From an uncultured Desulfovibrio sp. (GTDB taxonomy: Bacteria > Desulfobacterota > Desulfovibrionia > Desulfovibrionales > Desulfovibrionaceae), in contig CAMWTD010000041.1 in NCBI GenBank assembly GCA_947177085.1, forward strand, positions 1 to 11,827: a stretch of 11,827 nucleotides of DNA, written 5' to 3'. Positions 1-7,814 of this stretch are shown in pieces. The translations under genes and the position numbers were made by a program. The first letter of the stretch is position 1. Each line of letters starts with the position of its first letter. The notes below the pieces were generated by a model. It saw only the letters and a list, made by a program, of their open reading frames with translations, was not told the DNA's origin and made no database searches.

Positions 1-1
1 T

Positions 2-319
2 CTGGAGGCCATTCTCGCCCTGCATTTGCGCTGTGCCGGGTATCTCCGCAAGCATGTGGAGGAGGAAATGCAGAGACACACCCCCGCCCCTCTCCAGTCT
101 GATCCACTTGCGCCAAAACTTGCCTACCTGCGACGGGTACTGGACTATGCCTATGGGGCGGAGGGGGACAAAATCATCCTCGACCACCGCATAGGTGAGC
201 TGGATGTGGAGAAATTCAACAAAGAAGCTGAAAGTATTGACTCAGAATGGCCTTCTCCGGCTCCTTCTGTGAGAAGCGGGCAGTCCCTAGATGGTGTCCG
301 AGCTCGCCTAAATACGTGA
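2..319 (+). CDS. C-terminal part of an unrecognised protein, cut by the window edge
   Basis: The frame is open from base 2 to a TGA at 317-319 and has no visible start inside the window, so about 105 C-terminal residues are seen. The first half is charged and probably helical (LRKHVEEEMQRH, then LAYLRRVLDYAYG), and its codon use resembles real coding DNA in a GC-rich genome. The last 25 or so residues are rich in Ser, Pro and Arg and use rarer codons, so the natural C-terminus may have been lost or extended. I see no known domain, membrane segment or metal-binding motif. The gene converges on the minus-strand gene train, whose last stop lies 212 bp further on, so it is unlikely to belong to that pathway. 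It could also be a chance open frame. Confidence 0.4.
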   Translation: MEAILALHLRCAGYLRKHVEEEMQRHTPAPLQSDPLAPKLAYLRRVLDYAYGAEGDKIILDHRIGELDVEKFNKEAESIDSEWPSPAPSVRSGQSLDGVRARLNT

Positions 320-334
320 CCATGCTGCCTCTCA

Positions 335-367
335 ACTCCGCTCCAACCATAGAGGTATCGGCGGAGT
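335..367 (+). repeat. Inverted repeat downstream of the left-edge reading frame
   Basis: ACTCCGC at 335-341 pairs perfectly with GCGGAGT at 361-367, and the loop contains a smaller ACC/GGT pairing. It starts 16 bp after the stop of the left-edge frame, so it could be that gene's 3' hairpin or terminator. No clear T-run follows, so a classical Rho-independent terminator is not established. Confidence 0.3.
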
Positions 368-485
368 AGTGTTGTCAACCAAGTCCTCTAACACTCCCTA
401 TATGTGTATGTAGGTCAAAAATTATTAATGGATGAACGCCAAAGTTCCAGAATAAAATTGTTCAGAGAGAAGGTATTCACTCCTT

Positions 486-522
486 AAAAATTTAATCATT
501 TCTGTACGCCTGAAAATTGATT
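486..522 (-). terminator. Weak AU-rich stem with T-run at the end of the gene train
   Basis: On the minus strand, just after the last stop of the gene train (532), AATCA and TTTC (522-518, 515-512) can pair with GAAA and TGATT (502-494), with a two-base bulge. AAATTTTT follows at 493-486. The position and T-run suit a terminator, but the stem is AT-rich and bulged and therefore weak. The rest of the gap (320-531) is AT-rich and holds nothing else I can name. Confidence 0.3.
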
Positions 523-531
523 GAAAAGAAA

Positions 532-2463
532 TTATATTCGCAGGCCAATGGCTGTTCCTTCAGCGATCGCTTCGCGAGCGTCCCCTATTTTGCGGCAATC
601 GCCTACGGCGTAGGTTGGAACTCCAAAATCACATTCCTGCCAAGTTTTTACCGGGACTGTTCCAATGGCGAGAATGAGGGCATCGCATTCCAGAGGAAAC
701 ACCCCGCCCCCATGCGCGAGTTCGACACAACGCTGTGTAATGCGGAAAAGCGAGGTATGGGAGAAAATCCGCACACCGGCCTTTGCAAGCCTGCGGAACA
801 GGACACCCCGTATGCGGGGGATCATCCCTTGGCCGATATCTCCCATATCAACGAGCGAAACCTCATGGCCCTCGCTCGCCAGCAACAGGGCGGATTCGAT
901 ACCGATGTACCGGCCCCCCAGGACGACCGCCTTCTTGCCCGGCACCTCAGCACCCTTCAAGACATCAAGACCATAAAGGATGTGTACGCCGGAGGACGCG
1001 GCGTCCGGAACGATGTCCACCCCGGCGAGATGCCTGGGGGTGGCCCCTGTCGCCAAGATGACGGCGTCCGGCTTGGCATCCATGATTTCCGGCCGGTCCG
1101 GGGCGTGACTCAGGCGTATATCAACCCCAGCCTCCTTGAGCCGGCGGAGAAGCCACGCGGTAAACGTCCTGTACGATGCCTTTTCCGGGCCCGCTGAAGC
1201 GGCGAGCCACTGGCCCCCGAGCTGCCCGGCCTTTTCATGCAGGATGACGCGGTGCCCGCGCTCCGCAAGCGTCGCCGCGGCGGACATGCCGGCCAGGCCG
1301 CCGCCAACGACCACCACTTTCTTTGCCACTTCGGCGCGCTTGGGGGCAAACGCCGCCTCCACCATCACGGCCGGGTTGACGGTGCAGCACATGCCCCGCC
1401 CGGCAAGATGCGGCCTTCTCTCCCATGTTTGGCAATTATTGCAGCGGATGCAGAATCTGATGGTGTCGAGCCTGTCCTCCCGCACTTTTTCCACATAGTG
1501 CTGGTCTGCGATGAGGGGCCGGTTGATGCCGATAAAATCGGCGACACCCCGGGCAAGGAGCTGCTCCGCGAGAGCAGGCGCATGGAGCCCGTTGTTGGCT
1601 ATGATGGTGATGTCCGGCAATGCCTTGCGCACGGCTTCCAGAGAGCGGATGGCCTGCTCTATCGGCATGGCATAGGAGGCGCAGTCTTCCCACAGGTCTT
1701 CCTGTCCGCCGATGGAGAGCATAAAGGCATTAACACCAGCCTCGGCGAGCAGGGCCGTTTGTTCGATGCCTTCCTCAAGGCCCAGGCCGCCTTCGATACT
1801 TTCCCGCATGGGCAGGCGCAGGATAACGGGGAAATCCGCCCGCGTCTGTTCCCGGATGGCATTGATGACCATGATGAGATAGCGGACACGGTTGGCGGCC
1901 GAGCCGCCAAATTCATCTGTCCTGCGGTTGCTCCACGGTGAAACGAATTGGGCCAGATATTTGCCCGCGCCCGCATGGAGCGAAAAGCCTTCAAAACCCG
2001 CCTCATAAAGCCTGCGCCCGGCCTGGGCGTACTGTTCCATGTTATCCAGCATTTGCTGCTTCGATATTTCCGCGGGGCGCTTCATGTCCCATGAGCCGGT
2101 GACGGGTGAAGGGGCGAGATTTATCCCCGCCAAGCGCGAACCCGAACCGCCCAGCTGCAAAAAGGCGCGGGAGCCTCCGGCCTTTATGGCATTAGCCAGT
2201 CTGGCCAGCTTCTCAATATAGATGTCATCCCAAAGCGCGAGGCCGCGCGCAAGTTTTACCGCCGGCCACGCAAAGGTCTGCTGCGCGATGACAAGGCCCG
2301 GGCCTTTGCCGTTGTTGCAGCGCGCTTTGTGAAAATCGAGCAGTTCTTCCGTGACGAAGCCGTCAGCATCGCCCCCGCGTGTCTGCACTGGCGTCTGGAC
2401 AAAACGGTTCGGGACTTCAAGATTGCCGATAAAGCCGGAAGAAAAAAGGAGGGGATATTTCAT
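532..2463 (-). CDS. FadH/old-yellow-enzyme-like FMN/Fe-S/FAD oxidoreductase, paralogue B
   Basis: This is a 643-residue member of the 2,4-dienoyl-CoA reductase/enoate reductase/trimethylamine dehydrogenase group, near the usual length of 640-670. Residues 1-330 form the FMN TIM barrel (TxVQTRGG near the start, NRRTDEFGGS at 179-188, GVADFIGINRPLIAD at 306-320). Cysteines 338, 341, 344 and 360 (CX2CX2C...CTVNP) would bind one [4Fe-4S]. An FAD site follows (GGGLAG, 387-392), then an NAD(P) Rossmann site (GGRYIG, 516-521) and the C-terminal FAD loop YAVGDCRKIGD. Such enzymes move electrons from NAD(P)H through FAD and Fe-S to FMN, which reduces a C=C bond; some run as dehydrogenases. The FadH catalytic Tyr166 position is Lys168 here, and the His252 position appears to be Gln254. 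There is no signal peptide, so it is cytoplasmic. ATG at 2463 has GGGAG seven bases upstream, and this site overlaps the previous gene's stop, so translation is probably coupled. Family is secure; substrate and direction are unknown. Confidence 0.93.
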   Translation of the reverse strand: MKYPLLFSSGFIGNLEVPNRFVQTPVQTRGGDADGFVTEELLDFHKARCNNGKGPGLVIAQQTFAWPAVKLARGLALWDDIYIEKLARLANAIKAGGSRAFLQLGGSGSRLAGINLAPSPVTGSWDMKRPAEISKQQMLDNMEQYAQAGRRLYEAGFEGFSLHAGAGKYLAQFVSPWSNRRTDEFGGSAANRVRYLIMVINAIREQTRADFPVILRLPMRESIEGGLGLEEGIEQTALLAEAGVNAFMLSIGGQEDLWEDCASYAMPIEQAIRSLEAVRKALPDITIIANNGLHAPALAEQLLARGVADFIGINRPLIADQHYVEKVREDRLDTIRFCIRCNNCQTWERRPHLAGRGMCCTVNPAVMVEAAFAPKRAEVAKKVVVVGGGLAGMSAAATLAERGHRVILHEKAGQLGGQWLAASAGPEKASYRTFTAWLLRRLKEAGVDIRLSHAPDRPEIMDAKPDAVILATGATPRHLAGVDIVPDAASSGVHILYGLDVLKGAEVPGKKAVVLGGRYIGIESALLLASEGHEVSLVDMGDIGQGMIPRIRGVLFRRLAKAGVRIFSHTSLFRITQRCVELAHGGGVFPLECDALILAIGTVPVKTWQECDFGVPTYAVGDCRKIGDAREAIAEGTAIGLRI

Positions 2464-2474
2464 CGCTCATCTCC

Positions 2475-4409
2475 CTACAGCGCATGCCCGAGGTCAGCAC
2501 CGTCACGCATGGCATAGAGAGCGTCGCCGATGCGCTTGCAGTCCCCGGCCATGTGGAAGGGGATGCCGCCCTTTTCCAGTTCCCTGGCAAGGGAATTTTC
2601 CGGCCTGGTGCCAATGGCGAGCACGATGGTGTCCGCCGGCAGGCTGAGCATGCTGTTGAGATGCGCCACGTCTATGCCGTAGTCCATGATCCTCAGCACG
2701 GGCGAATCGGGATAGAGATACACGCCATTCTCTACCATCTGGTTCCTGTATATGCCGAGAATACGGGGATTTGCCCCATTGCCGATACCCACGGCATCGA
2801 CCACGGATACATGCCTGCCGCTCTTGGCGAGTTTTACGGCGCATTCCATGCCGATATAGCGGCCGCCGACAACGACCACCCGCTTGCCCGCCGTCACCCT
2901 GTCCATGATAATGTCGTTCCCCTGCACGATTTCAGGGCCGTTGGCCGGACGCGGCAAGGGCAGCGTGCGCGGGAGCGCGCCTGTGGCGATGATGATTTCA
3001 TCGGGGCGAGACGCCTTGAGGTCGGCGAGGCTGACTTCGGTATTGAGCCGGATGTCGACGCCGTTCTTTTCCAATTGATGCTGAAGCCAGGGAATGAGGG
3101 TTTTCTGGTCATTCTTGTGGTCGCCATGGGACGCCACGCGCCACTGGCCGCCGAGCTTCCCGGACTTTTCAAACAGGGTGACCTTGTGGCCCCGCGCCGA
3201 AAGCACCCGGGCGGCTTCCATGCCGGCGAGGCCGCCCCCCACCACGGTGATGTTCTTGGGCTGCGTTGCCGGCTTCATTGTCCCCATGCTTTCTTCGCGG
3301 AGCAGTTCCGGGTTGACGGTGCAGCTCACGCGGGGCGGCTGGATCTCCTTCCTGTCATTAAAGGTGAAGCAGTTCAGGCAGCCGATGCAACGCCTGATGG
3401 AAGAAAAGTCCTCCTGTTCCGCTTTCTGCAGCCAATGCGGGTCGCAGAGCAGGGGCCTGCCGAGGGAAATGAAATCCGCCGCACCATCCCTCAATGCCTT
3501 TTCGGCCATGAGCGGCTCACCCAGCTTGGACATGGCGATGACCGGCGTGGCGCCGGCAACTTTCTTGATCGCCGCCGTCGTTTCCAGCATGTTCGCATAG
3601 GGCATGAAATAGGAGCAGGAGATGTTCCAGATGCGTTCCTGCGTGCCGGTGGAGGGTTGCAGGGCGTCGACGAGCGGCGCAATCAGCGAGGCTATCCTGA
3701 TGCCTTCCTCACGGTCGATGCCGCCGGGCAAAAGGTCGTCCACGGTCAGGCGCACGCACAGGGGGAAATCATCGCCCGCTTTTTTGCGCATATTGGCGAT
3801 GATCTCACGCAAAAAACGGGTGCGCCCTTCGGTGTCGCCCCCGTAACGGTCTGTCCGGTGATTGCTGTACGGGGAGAGAAACATGGAGACCAGCTTGCCC
3901 GTACAGGCGTGGATATCCACGATGTCGGCCCCGGCTTCGCGCGCACGGGCGGCCGCGTCGCCAAACCATTCCACGCGTTCCTCGATTTCTTCAATGCTCA
4001 ATTCGCGCGGGATGGCCGCCTCATAGCCAAAGCGCATGGCGGACGGCCCCGTGCTGGCCGTGGCGCCGCCTTCGATGCGCGTGCCCCGCGCGCCGATGGA
4101 AACCATGACCTTGGCGCCGGCGGCATGGATTTTCTTCACTGTGTCCGCAATGTAGGGAATGGTCTCGTCATGGCCGATATAGAGGCTTTTGCCAAAGGGC
4201 ACGCCCTCGGGCTGCCACGCGTTCAAGGTGGGGATGGTCACCATGGCCACGCCGTTCCTGGCGCGCTCCAGCAGGCTCTGCACGGCTTCGGGAGCCATGT
4301 GCCCCTTGCCGTCCGCCCAGCGCAAATCCATGGCGGAATAGATGATCCTGTTTTTCAGGGAAATATTTCCGATCTTGCCCGGCTGGAACAACAGGTTCAG
4401 TTTGCCCAT
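2475..4409 (-). CDS. FadH/old-yellow-enzyme-like FMN/Fe-S/FAD oxidoreductase, paralogue A
   Basis: This 644-residue protein is a clear but diverged paralogue of the next gene, with the same order of parts. The FMN barrel spans about 1-330 (NHRTDRYGGD motif, then GAADFISLGRPLLCD). The [4Fe-4S] cysteines are 341, 344, 347 and 363, the FAD site GGGLAG is 391-396, the nucleotide site GGRYIG is 515-520, and the C-terminal FAD loop is MAGDCKRIGD. Numbering is from the ATG at 4409, preferred because AGGAG at 4419-4423 lies nine bases upstream. A TTG start at 4430 would add seven residues but has no site of its own. The FadH Tyr166 position is Lys172 and the His252 position appears to be Gln257, the same swaps as in its partner. 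The usual HxxHGY motif reads HACTGK. It ends 11 bp before its partner, so the two are co-translated and may form a complex or act in sequence on the imported compound. It is cytoplasmic; substrate unknown. Confidence 0.93.
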   Translation of the reverse strand: MGKLNLLFQPGKIGNISLKNRIIYSAMDLRWADGKGHMAPEAVQSLLERARNGVAMVTIPTLNAWQPEGVPFGKSLYIGHDETIPYIADTVKKIHAAGAKVMVSIGARGTRIEGGATASTGPSAMRFGYEAAIPRELSIEEIEERVEWFGDAAARAREAGADIVDIHACTGKLVSMFLSPYSNHRTDRYGGDTEGRTRFLREIIANMRKKAGDDFPLCVRLTVDDLLPGGIDREEGIRIASLIAPLVDALQPSTGTQERIWNISCSYFMPYANMLETTAAIKKVAGATPVIAMSKLGEPLMAEKALRDGAADFISLGRPLLCDPHWLQKAEQEDFSSIRRCIGCLNCFTFNDRKEIQPPRVSCTVNPELLREESMGTMKPATQPKNITVVGGGLAGMEAARVLSARGHKVTLFEKSGKLGGQWRVASHGDHKNDQKTLIPWLQHQLEKNGVDIRLNTEVSLADLKASRPDEIIIATGALPRTLPLPRPANGPEIVQGNDIIMDRVTAGKRVVVVGGRYIGMECAVKLAKSGRHVSVVDAVGIGNGANPRILGIYRNQMVENGVYLYPDSPVLRIMDYGIDVAHLNSMLSLPADTIVLAIGTRPENSLARELEKGGIPFHMAGDCKRIGDALYAMRDGADLGHAL

Positions 4410-4418
4410 TTTCTGTTT

Positions 4419-4423
4419 CTCCT
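4419..4423 (-). promoter_or_regulatory. Ribosome binding site fixing the start of paralogue A
   Basis: AGGAG on the minus strand lies nine bases before the ATG at 4409, whereas the longer TTG start at 4430 lies upstream of this site. A near-palindrome (GCGCA, A, TGCGC at 4425-4435) sits just upstream and might affect access by ribosomes. Confidence 0.7.
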
Positions 4424-4470
4424 GGCGCAATGCGCAGTTTCAGGCGAATGGAGGTTTGTGGGAACGGCCC

Positions 4471-4483
4471 GGCCGCTCCGGCC
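4471..4483 (-). repeat. Hairpin at the 3' end of the TctA-TctB gene
   Basis: GGCCG at 4471-4475 and CGGCC at 4479-4483 pair perfectly across a 3-base loop. The stem shares one base with the TAG stop of the permease gene (4483-4485). No T-run follows, so it is better read as an mRNA-stabilising or processing hairpin than as a terminator. Confidence 0.45.
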
Positions 4484-6534
4484 TAAAACCACTCATAAAC
4501 AAGGTCTTCCAGCCATTCCGGCATGGGCATGGATGTCTTGAACAGGATGGTAAAGACAAGCAAGGCCACCACGGTGAAGACGAGCGCAAAGACGATGCCT
4601 CGCACAAACTCTCTGCCAGTACAGCCTTCGCCATACCACTTACGAATGAGGAGAATGCACACCACGATGAAAGGCACGGTCGCCGGATAAAAGCCAATGC
4701 TGTACATCAGCGGCAAATACCCGAGCAGCACGGTTGACATGATGATCAGTTTTTTCCACGGGATATGCTTCAGCGCCGATACGTTGCGCGCGCAGTACAT
4801 GCGGGGGAAAAACAGGCATTGCACTGCGCCGAGCACGCTGATGCCCATGAGGACGACGAAGGTGGCATTGGGCAGTATCCTGTTCTGCTCGGGATACTCG
4901 GAAGCCATGTTCATGAAAAAGAGGGCGGTGGCAAAAACGACGATATAGATGCACAAATCGACGCCGCGCTCCCCGGACCAGAGGGCCGGCCCGGTGACAA
5001 TAGGTTTTTTGCTTTCCGTAAGGCCGAGCTTTTTCTGGCGCAGTGACAGGAGCACCATTATCACGCCGTAGAGCACGAGCAGGCCCACCATGCCAAGGGC
5101 GATGGGCCGCGTGAGGAAATAGGGAAGCAGTCCGCCCATGGCCGGGGAGATGTTCAGAGCTTCAATGAGCGAAGCCTCCATGGTTGGCGCGAGAAAGGCC
5201 CCCAGCACGATGGCCCCCATGCTGAAGCCGAGCCTGCTCAAAAAGTAGGCGAAGATACCAAAGCCGATGAAGAAGTCGATGTCAAAATCCTGGGTGCGCA
5301 CGGCATAGGCGCCGATACAGCACAGCGCAATGATGCAGGGGAAGAGATAGGAGCCCGGCACCTTGAGGATGTTGGCAAAGGAACCGATGGTGAACACGCC
5401 CAGCAACAGCTGCACAAGGGAACAGAGAAAGACCGCCATGATCAGGATGTAGACCAGGTTGGCCTCCTTGATCATGAAGTTGGGCCCTGGCGTCATGCCA
5501 TGCAGAAAGATGGCGCCCATAAAGAGCGCGGCCGACGGCGAGGACGGGATGCCCAGGGATAGGACCGGGATGAGCGAGGAACCGACCGTGGCGTTGTTGG
5601 AGGTTTCCGGCGCGACGATGCCGCCCACGGAACCCTTGCCGAATTCTTCAGGATTTTTGGAGGCTTTGCGGGCCGCCGTATAGGAAAGCATGCTGGGCAC
5701 GGCCGAGCCCACGCCGGGAATGATGCCGAGCAGGCCAAAAAAGCCGGAACGGATGATATTGCCTAGCTGCGTCTTGTAGATGACCGAAAACCAGTGCCTG
5801 AACAGGCGCATATTTCCCTTTACGCCGTAATTTTCCAGCTTGATGGAACCGGCGTCGGGTTTGGCGCCGAGCGCCAGGTCGAGCATCTGCGGGATGGCGA
5901 ACATGGCGAGCAGCCCGGCGATGAGAGGCAGGCCGCCCACGAGCATGGGGATGTCGAAATCAAAGCGGGAAAAGCCGGAAACCCTGTCCCCACCCACAAA
6001 GGTATACATGAGGCCGAGGCATACGGAAATGACGCCCTTGACGCGGCTGCCCTTGGTGATGACGCCAACGAGCAAAAGCCCCACGGCCGCCATGACAAAA
6101 ACTTCTCCCGCCCCGAAATGCAAGACGAAGTTCCCGAGGATGGGCATGAAAAACAGCATCATCAGGCCACCGAACAAGCCGCCGCTGAACGAGGCGATGT
6201 TGGAGACGAGCAGGGCGTCCCGGGCTTTTCCCTGTTGCGCGAGGGGGTGGCCGTCCATGGTGGTCATGATGGCCGCCGGCGTACCCGGAGTGTTGATAAG
6301 GATGGCGGAAATGGAGCCGCCGTATTCCGCCCCGATATAGATGCCGGTCAGCACCACGAAGGCCGTGGCCGGCTCCATGCCGTAGGTCATGGGCAACGCC
6401 AGCACAAGGCCCGTGGCCGCGCCGAAACCCGGCAGCGCGCCCACGATGATGCCCGCAGGTACAGCCAGAAACATGGCCAAGATATTCATAGGCTGTATGC
6501 AGGTGAGAATACCTTGAAATATCAGTTCAAGCAT
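4483..6534 (-). CDS. tctA: TctA-TctB fusion permease of a tripartite tricarboxylate transporter
   Basis: This 683-residue protein is the membrane part of a TTT-family secondary transporter, which imports carboxylates delivered by a TctC-type binding protein, probably driven by an ion gradient. Residues 1-500 are TctA, with many hydrophobic helices and the paired signatures VGALPGFGAATG (31-42) and GIIPGVGSAVPS (270-281). The region PETSNNATVGSSLIPV (309-324) leading into LGIPSSPSAALFMGA is also typical. After a charged linker (501-522), residues 523-668 hold about five more hydrophobic segments, matching the small TctB subunit. TctA is usually about 500 residues with TctB encoded separately, so this is a fusion, and it explains why no separate tctB gene is found. 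ATG at 6534 has a modest AAGG seven bases upstream. It sits between its binding-protein gene and the two FadH-like genes. The transported compound is unknown; other family members carry citrate, tartrate and aromatic acids. Confidence 0.95.
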   Translation of the reverse strand: MLELIFQGILTCIQPMNILAMFLAVPAGIIVGALPGFGAATGLVLALPMTYGMEPATAFVVLTGIYIGAEYGGSISAILINTPGTPAAIMTTMDGHPLAQQGKARDALLVSNIASFSGGLFGGLMMLFFMPILGNFVLHFGAGEVFVMAAVGLLLVGVITKGSRVKGVISVCLGLMYTFVGGDRVSGFSRFDFDIPMLVGGLPLIAGLLAMFAIPQMLDLALGAKPDAGSIKLENYGVKGNMRLFRHWFSVIYKTQLGNIIRSGFFGLLGIIPGVGSAVPSMLSYTAARKASKNPEEFGKGSVGGIVAPETSNNATVGSSLIPVLSLGIPSSPSAALFMGAIFLHGMTPGPNFMIKEANLVYILIMAVFLCSLVQLLLGVFTIGSFANILKVPGSYLFPCIIALCCIGAYAVRTQDFDIDFFIGFGIFAYFLSRLGFSMGAIVLGAFLAPTMEASLIEALNISPAMGGLLPYFLTRPIALGMVGLLVLYGVIMVLLSLRQKKLGLTESKKPIVTGPALWSGERGVDLCIYIVVFATALFFMNMASEYPEQNRILPNATFVVLMGISVLGAVQCLFFPRMYCARNVSALKHIPWKKLIIMSTVLLGYLPLMYSIGFYPATVPFIVVCILLIRKWYGEGCTGREFVRGIVFALVFTVVALLVFTILFKTSMPMPEWLEDLVYEWF

Positions 6535-6571
6535 AGCACTGCCTTTTGTGTTCTGGTGTTGCAGTCAGCTG

Positions 6572-6591
6572 GTTCGCCAAGGTGGGCGAAC
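6572..6591 (-). repeat. Hairpin upstream of the permease gene
   Basis: GTTCGCC at 6572-6578 pairs perfectly with GGCGAAC at 6585-6591 across a 6-base loop. It is the permease-side member of three perfect inverted repeats in the 223-bp gap 6535-6757, which holds no credible gene. Confidence 0.55.
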
Positions 6592-6637
6592 GTCGAGGCC
6601 GGTATCGCCCGTGTGCCGGCGCACAGGGGAAATTTCT

Positions 6638-6692
6638 CAAAGCGGGGCGCCATTCCGGGAGGGCCAGGGCCGGCGGCGGCCGCCCCGCTTTG
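6638..6692 (-). repeat. 12-bp perfect inverted repeat in the binding-protein/permease gap
   Basis: CAAAGCGGGGCG at 6638-6649 is the exact reverse complement of CGCCCCGCTTTG at 6681-6692. The 31-base loop is very GC-rich (GGCCGGCGGCGGC) and could fold further. On the transcribed strand the stem is followed by a mixed A/T stretch rather than a clean T-run, so partial termination or mRNA processing are both possible. Confidence 0.6.
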
Positions 6693-6701
6693 CTTTTCAG
6701 C

Positions 6702-6744
6702 ATGAGGGCCAGATGCCACCTGTGTGGGGTAGCGTGGCCCTCAT
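6702..6744 (-). repeat. Hairpin just after the binding-protein stop codon
   Basis: ATGAGGGCCA at 6702-6711 pairs perfectly with TGGCCCTCAT at 6735-6744, and a CCAC/GTGG pairing is nested in the loop. It begins 13 bases after the stop of the tctC gene on the transcribed strand. Hairpins here commonly protect the upstream message, letting a binding protein be made in excess of its permease. No T-run is seen. Confidence 0.6.
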
Positions 6745-6757
6745 AAACATCCGCCCA

Positions 6758-7783
6758 TTACTTGGTTTTTTCGTCTTCCCGCAGCAGGGCGTCGACAGAA
6801 TCGATCTGCTTGCGGTACTTTTCTATTTCTTCCATACACTTGGCTTCATCGTGGATGGCATAATCATACTTTCCCATGGCCTTCAGGTACTCTTCCTGTA
6901 ATTGCTTGTTTTGAGCGAGCGCGCTGAATTTTTCCCGCAGGTAGGCCAGCACTTCCGGCGGCGTCTTCTTGCTCGCAAAAATGTAATTGGAGTTTGTGCT
7001 GCCAAAAACATTGGGGATGCCAACTTCAACGAAGGTGGGTACATCCGGGTCGAGCCTTTCCTCGGTGGCGCTTGCGATGGCTTTCAGCTTGCCTTCGTAC
7101 TGATCCAGCCACATGTGGGAGGAGAGCACGCAATCCACCTGGCCCCCAAGCAGGGCCGCGAGCATCTTGCCGCCGTTTTCAAAGGGCACACGCGTCATCT
7201 CAAGATCCGTGTTCTTTTTCAGCAGAAGATAGGTCAGGTGATTGCCGGAATACTTGCCCACGGTGCCTACGGTGAGCTTGCCGGGATTTTCCTTGGCGTA
7301 GGCGATGAGCGCCTGGATATCCTTGAAACGCGGGTCGTCCGCGCGGACGATCAGGAAGTCGGGCCGATGCGTCAGACCCAGCAGCGGGATGAGGTCGTCC
7401 GTCTTGACGCTGGTCTTCATGAACTTGTCCTGCAGCAGGATATGCGGCTGGTTGTAAAACAGCAGGGTATAGCCGTCGGGGCGCTTGGTGGCGAAGTAGT
7501 TGGCCCCCACGATGCCAGCGGAGCCGGCCTTGTATTCCGGCACGATCTCCGTGCCGAGGGCCTCCTTGATGTAGGGGATAGTCGGACGCAGGATGAGATC
7601 GGCGCCGGTACCCGCGCCGAAGGCGCAGACAATGGAAACCGGCTTGCGCGGATAGTCGGCCGCCTGGGTGTCAAGCGCCGCGCAGAGGCTGAAGAGCGGC
7701 AGCAGCAATAGCGCCAGCAGTTTCCAGCGTGCCCTCCCGCGATGGACGAAAGCATCATGTTTACCTGTGAATATCCTTGTCAT
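6758..7783 (-). CDS. tctC: TctC-family periplasmic substrate-binding protein
   Basis: This 341-residue protein captures a carboxylate in the periplasm and passes it to the TctA-TctB permease encoded next. It has a long basic N-terminus (residues 1-20), a hydrophobic stretch at 21-36 and a likely signal-peptidase cleavage near residues 41-42 (TQA then ADYP). The mature start YPRKPVSIVCAFGAGTGADL and the segment AGSAGIVGANYFATKRPDGYTLL (residues 86-108) are the two ligand-loop signatures of the Bug/TctC family. Length matches the family's 310-340. ATG at 7783 has a strong AAAGGAG eight bases upstream; no other in-frame start would keep the signal peptide. It follows the porin gene by 120 bp and is flanked on both sides by hairpins, which fits high expression. 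The usual PGGG of the first loop reads FGAG. The ligand cannot be predicted: members bind citrate, glutamate, nicotinate, terephthalate and others. Confidence 0.95.
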   Translation of the reverse strand: MTRIFTGKHDAFVHRGRARWKLLALLLLPLFSLCAALDTQAADYPRKPVSIVCAFGAGTGADLILRPTIPYIKEALGTEIVPEYKAGSAGIVGANYFATKRPDGYTLLFYNQPHILLQDKFMKTSVKTDDLIPLLGLTHRPDFLIVRADDPRFKDIQALIAYAKENPGKLTVGTVGKYSGNHLTYLLLKKNTDLEMTRVPFENGGKMLAALLGGQVDCVLSSHMWLDQYEGKLKAIASATEERLDPDVPTFVEVGIPNVFGSTNSNYIFASKKTPPEVLAYLREKFSALAQNKQLQEEYLKAMGKYDYAIHDEAKCMEEIEKYRKQIDSVDALLREDEKTK

Positions 7784-7814
7784 GGCCGAGGCTCCTTTGA
7801 AGTTGTGCGCTCTC

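Noticed and set aside
428..487. A 19-codon plus-strand frame beginning ATGGATGAACGC
   Set aside because: It is very short, has no ribosome binding site that I can see, and lies in AT-rich spacer DNA.
563..570. GCGATCGC octamer, like the cyanobacterial HIP1 repeat
   Set aside because: It is a single copy inside a coding region and is explained by the Glu-Ala-Ile-Ala codons of the protein.
532..4409. A bile-acid (bai) operon, because of paired BaiCD/BaiH-like enzymes
   Set aside because: No bile-acid CoA ligase, dehydratase or BaiG-type transporter is present, and family resemblance alone does not show the substrate.
2484..4541. A 685-codon open frame on the plus strand opposite FadH-like paralogue A
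   Set aside because: It is antisense to a gene with unmistakable FMN, Fe-S and FAD motifs. Its product is rich in His, Gly, Ala and Arg with no domain, as expected from GC-rich antisense DNA.
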